DNA of 64,000 nucleotides, taken from contig JAHDWA010000002.1 of assembly GCA_023382535.1 (NCBI GenBank), positions 1 to 64,000 of the forward strand, written 5' to 3'. Position 1 is the first letter of the stretch. Every line of letters begins with the position of its first letter. Made by a program: the position numbers and the translations under genes. Under the pieces are notes generated by a model. That model saw nothing but the letters and a program-made list of their open reading frames with translations, was not told where the DNA came from and ran no database searches. Positions 61,662-64,000 of this stretch are shown here, piece after piece. This DNA is from Anaerolineae bacterium (GTDB lineage Bacteria > Chloroflexota > Anaerolineae > 4572-78 > J111).

Positions 61662-62987
61662 CTATCTTACGTGAAGAAAAGTGGAGATGTATTGCTGGTG
61701 GGCTTGACCCAGAGGGGTTAGTGCGCCTGTTTTGGGATCAATCAAGTTGCCGGTTGGATAACGGTTGTCGCTCAGACTGTACCAGGCCCAACGCTGGACC
61801 AAGCGATTATCGTCGGCGGGATAACCCAGCGTTTCATCGGCGGCGTTTAGCATAAACTCATAGGTACCGTACAAGAACTGTTGAACTCGTTCGGGACCGA
61901 AGCCGTAATCGGCGGGCATGAGAATACCGTATTCAGAGACAATCAACGGCTTATTGCGCTGGCCGTGCTCGGCTAACCACTGCCGAAAGTTAAAGATCTG
62001 GGCTTTAAATATTTCCAGGTCGTCGTGATCGGCGACCTCGAACAGGGTACCCTGGTCAACAGCCAGGCCAGGGGGAATATCCACGCCCCAACTGCCTCGC
62101 TCTTCCCGTAGGATGAAATTGTGAATGTTCCAGACATCCACCGGCATCACTTCGCCGTACTGAGCCTGGTAAGCCGCCCAGACCTGCTCCAGATATTGCA
62201 GGCGCAGGGGAGTTGGCTGGGTGACTCCGCCGATCGCTACCTGGCAGGTGGGATCGGCTTCCTTTAAGAGAGCGTAGAGTTGATGATACCATTCGGCGTA
62301 CCGGGCCGGGGTCACATTATCCTGCCAGATGACATCCGGTTCATTGCCAATCAGCCAGGTGGCCCCCGGATTGGCCCGCGCCACCTGTTGGATGGTCGCC
62401 GCATCGGGCCGAAAACCCGTTTCCTGTAAGCGGATCATCTGCCAAAAGTCAATATTATCCGGTCTGGCTGGACTCTCGAAAGTTCGCCAGGCCAGGTACC
62501 AGCCCAAACCGAGCTGGCTGGCTACCTCCGTTTTAAGCGGCGGATAAGGTAGGCCAATACCAAATCGTTCCAGGGCGCTGGCCGGGAGCGATTGGGAAGA
62601 CGTTGGAGGTTGTCGGGTTGGCCAATCGCTCGTAGCCGGTGTTGTGCTCATCGGCCGGGTAACGGCCGGGATGGGTGTGGCAGAGGTCGCCGGGCCTGGC
62701 GCGGATGACCGCGCTGGCGTAACTGCTGCCTCGACGGGCGCTGCCGGCTCCTTGTCTTTGTCTGGCCGCCTGACAACCCTTTGCTCTGAGGGCGCGGCCG
62801 TTGGCACCAAAGGCTCGGCCTGCCACAAGGGGGTTGGCTTTGTTGTACTGATTGGAAGGGGTGACGAAACAGCCGGACGAGCTGCCGGGAAAGCGACGGT
62901 TTGCTGCCAGCTCGTGGCGCCTATCCAGGCAGTAAAGGCGGTTCCGGTCAATATCAGGCTCACTCCGAGCGTTTTTCTGAGTTTCAT
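61662..62987 (-). CDS. Membrane-anchored or secreted clan-A-like glycosidase, paralogue of the previous
   Basis: A 441-aa protein with an N-terminal helix (VSLILTGTAFTAWIG), a Pro/Thr/Ala-rich linker to about 135, and a barrel about 150-430: WLIGNEPDVIWQDN (Asn-Glu), LIVSEYGILM (Glu). It aligns with its neighbour through QLGLGWYLAWR, PLRLQYLEQVWAAYQ and GYPADDNRLVQRWAWYSL. It lacks the CARDB-like tail. Its start overlaps the stop of the DUF11 gene upstream (ATGA). The pair probably arose by tandem duplication. Confidence 0.75.
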   Translation of the reverse strand: MKLRKTLGVSLILTGTAFTAWIGATSWQQTVAFPAARPAVSSPLPISTTKPTPLWQAEPLVPTAAPSEQRVVRRPDKDKEPAAPVEAAVTPARSSAPGPATSATPIPAVTRPMSTTPATSDWPTRQPPTSSQSLPASALERFGIGLPYPPLKTEVASQLGLGWYLAWRTFESPARPDNIDFWQMIRLQETGFRPDAATIQQVARANPGATWLIGNEPDVIWQDNVTPARYAEWYHQLYALLKEADPTCQVAIGGVTQPTPLRLQYLEQVWAAYQAQYGEVMPVDVWNIHNFILREERGSWGVDIPPGLAVDQGTLFEVADHDDLEIFKAQIFNFRQWLAEHGQRNKPLIVSEYGILMPADYGFGPERVQQFLYGTYEFMLNAADETLGYPADDNRLVQRWAWYSLSDNRYPTGNLIDPKTGALTPLGQAHQQYISTFLHVR

Positions 62988-64000
62988 GAGCGGCGAACCA
63001 AAAACAGTCCGAGCAGGACCAGGGCCAAGCCTCCCATCAGGCTGAAAAGCCCGAGGGGTAAACCCACTTCCCCAAGCGGCGGCCGGGTCTGGAGCGAAGG
63101 TAGCGGGGTTGGCGCAAGCGCAGCCACGCTGTTAAGAGACTGAGACCTTTGCTCAGTTTTTGCCGAAACAGTGACCAGGGCACTCACCTGGTCATCCTCG
63201 CGGCTCAGACCATTACCTGGCGTCGAGTCGGGGTCGAACTGGTCGGCGGCAATGATTTCAGTGATATTCGTGAACGCGCCGGTCCCGGTAACTGTGACCC
63301 TGAGGCTGAGACTCACAGTTTGGCCCGCCGTAATTCCGGCGATAGACCATAATCCTCGGTCACGGTTAAAGTTACCATGACTGGACGTAACGGTGTTCAG
63401 GGATAGCTCGGCCGGGAGGGAATTGCTAACGGCGATGTGGGTAGCGTTATCTGGACCCCTGTTACTAAGCTCGACGATAAAAGTGAGAGTCTCCCCTACA
63501 TCTGCCACGGCCTTATCTGCACGCAGGCTTAAATTTAGATCGGCCTGCTGGGGGACAACCGGGAGTTCCTCCTCGTCTTCTCGTTCAGCAGGCTGCACAG
63601 ACGGCAGAGTTTGAGCATTGTCTCCGCTATTGCCCTGTTCGGTGGAAGGGCTGGGCAGCAAGGCTTCATCGTTTTTCGCCCCATCTTCCGGTAGAGGAGG
63701 TTGAAGCGATGAATTGGTTTCGTCTTCCATGACGTCGCCACTCTGTTCAGGGAGTTCGGTTGGCGCTGAAACATCATCACCCGGGTCACGGTCGTCATTT
63801 TTGTCAGCAGCCGGTGTTGGTTCTGCGCGGACAGGGGTTGGCGTGGGTGGTCTTGGGGGAATCGTTTGTGAGTACGGGCTTTGCTCAGGGGCCGCCCAGC
63901 TAAGCTCCTGGCCCTGGCCCAAAAATATTGCCACAGCCAATAGAGCTATACCCCCCGATAAAAAGATACTTCGTCGCTTGAAGTAGATGAAGAGATAAGA
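62984..64000 (-). CDS. DUF11-containing surface protein with C-terminal TM anchor (start outside window)
   Basis: The frame is open to the window edge (338 codons) and no ATG lies in it near the edge. Residues just inside read FKRRSIFLSGGIALLAVAIF, a signal peptide, so the true start is beyond 64000. A Pro/Asp/Glu-rich region precedes one DUF11 domain (ADLNLSLRADKAVADVGETL, FTNITEIIAADQ). The C-terminus is a hydrophobic helix followed by VRRS, a membrane anchor. It is likely the first gene of the surface operon seen here. Confidence 0.75.
   Translation of the reverse strand, partial: SYLFIYFKRRSIFLSGGIALLAVAIFLGQGQELSWAAPEQSPYSQTIPPRPPTPTPVRAEPTPAADKNDDRDPGDDVSAPTELPEQSGDVMEDETNSSLQPPLPEDGAKNDEALLPSPSTEQGNSGDNAQTLPSVQPAEREDEEELPVVPQQADLNLSLRADKAVADVGETLTFIVELSNRGPDNATHIAVSNSLPAELSLNTVTSSHGNFNRDRGLWSIAGITAGQTVSLSLRVTVTGTGAFTNITEIIAADQFDPDSTPGNGLSREDDQVSALVTVSAKTEQRSQSLNSVAALAPTPLPSLQTRPPLGEVGLPLGLFSLMGGLALVLLGLFLVRRS

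Overview
The window looks like a chromosomal segment of a Chloroflexota bacterium, probably Anaerolineae-like. This is inferred from style, not from a marker gene. The clues are: GC-rich coding DNA; lipoprotein solute-binding proteins with long Val/Glu/Thr linkers; TolB-propeller, DUF11 and DUF2723 surface proteins; secreted proteins ending in a short Tyr-Leu/Phe-Pro tail; large PAS/GAF sensor kinases; and hairpin-forming 7-nt repeats between genes. There is no rRNA, tRNA, CRISPR array, transposase or phage gene.

Region 1 (1-17 kb) is mixed housekeeping and accessory DNA: the start of a GNAT acetyltransferase, a winged-helix methyltransferase, a large ATPase/TPR/LuxR regulator, glutamate 5-kinase (proB), a lipoprotein joining a beta-propeller to a glycosidase, a 33-residue membrane peptide, an isopropylmalate/isocitrate-type dehydrogenase, a low-molecular-weight phosphatase, a fructosamine-kinase-family enzyme, a trans-sulfuration enzyme, an internally deleted chrA, a DUF3105 protein, an HtrA-like protease, a GH4 glycosidase and a HAD phosphatase. 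Two gene remnants (Crp/Fnr HTH and moeA N-terminus) lie at 16.67-17.1 kb.

Region 2 (17.1-30.5 kb) is one minus-strand locus: RpiR-type regulator, opine-dehydrogenase-family enzyme, a 1229-aa fusion of a cobalamin-binding domain, a mutase-like barrel and a MutL/GlmL ATPase, a complete oligopeptide-type ABC importer, and a C45-type N-acyl hydrolase/acyltransferase. Together they read as an uptake and breakdown route for N-substituted or acylated amino acids whose last step is a B12-dependent carbon-skeleton or amino-group rearrangement. The substrate cannot be told from sequence.

Region 3 (30.8-34.2 kb) is a plus-strand three-gene envelope operon: a cell-wall-binding-repeat-like ectodomain fused to a DUF4396 membrane domain, a second similar ectodomain on a single anchor, and a small two-helix membrane protein. 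Its likely promoter diverges from the RpiR gene.

Region 4 (34.4-57.3 kb) is a 23-kb signal-transduction island with six histidine kinases and seven separate response regulators. Only one regulator carries a DNA-binding (LuxR) domain. Two hybrid kinases share about 1.6 kb of identical DNA, a sign of recent gene conversion or duplication. A perfect 18-bp palindrome sits before two of the genes flanking the LuxR regulator, with a degenerate copy before a substrate-binding-protein/kinase pair.

Region 5 (57.4-64 kb) is a minus-strand surface locus: two DUF11 proteins (one cut by the window edge), two paralogous secreted clan-A-like glycosidases and a DUF2723 membrane glycosyltransferase.
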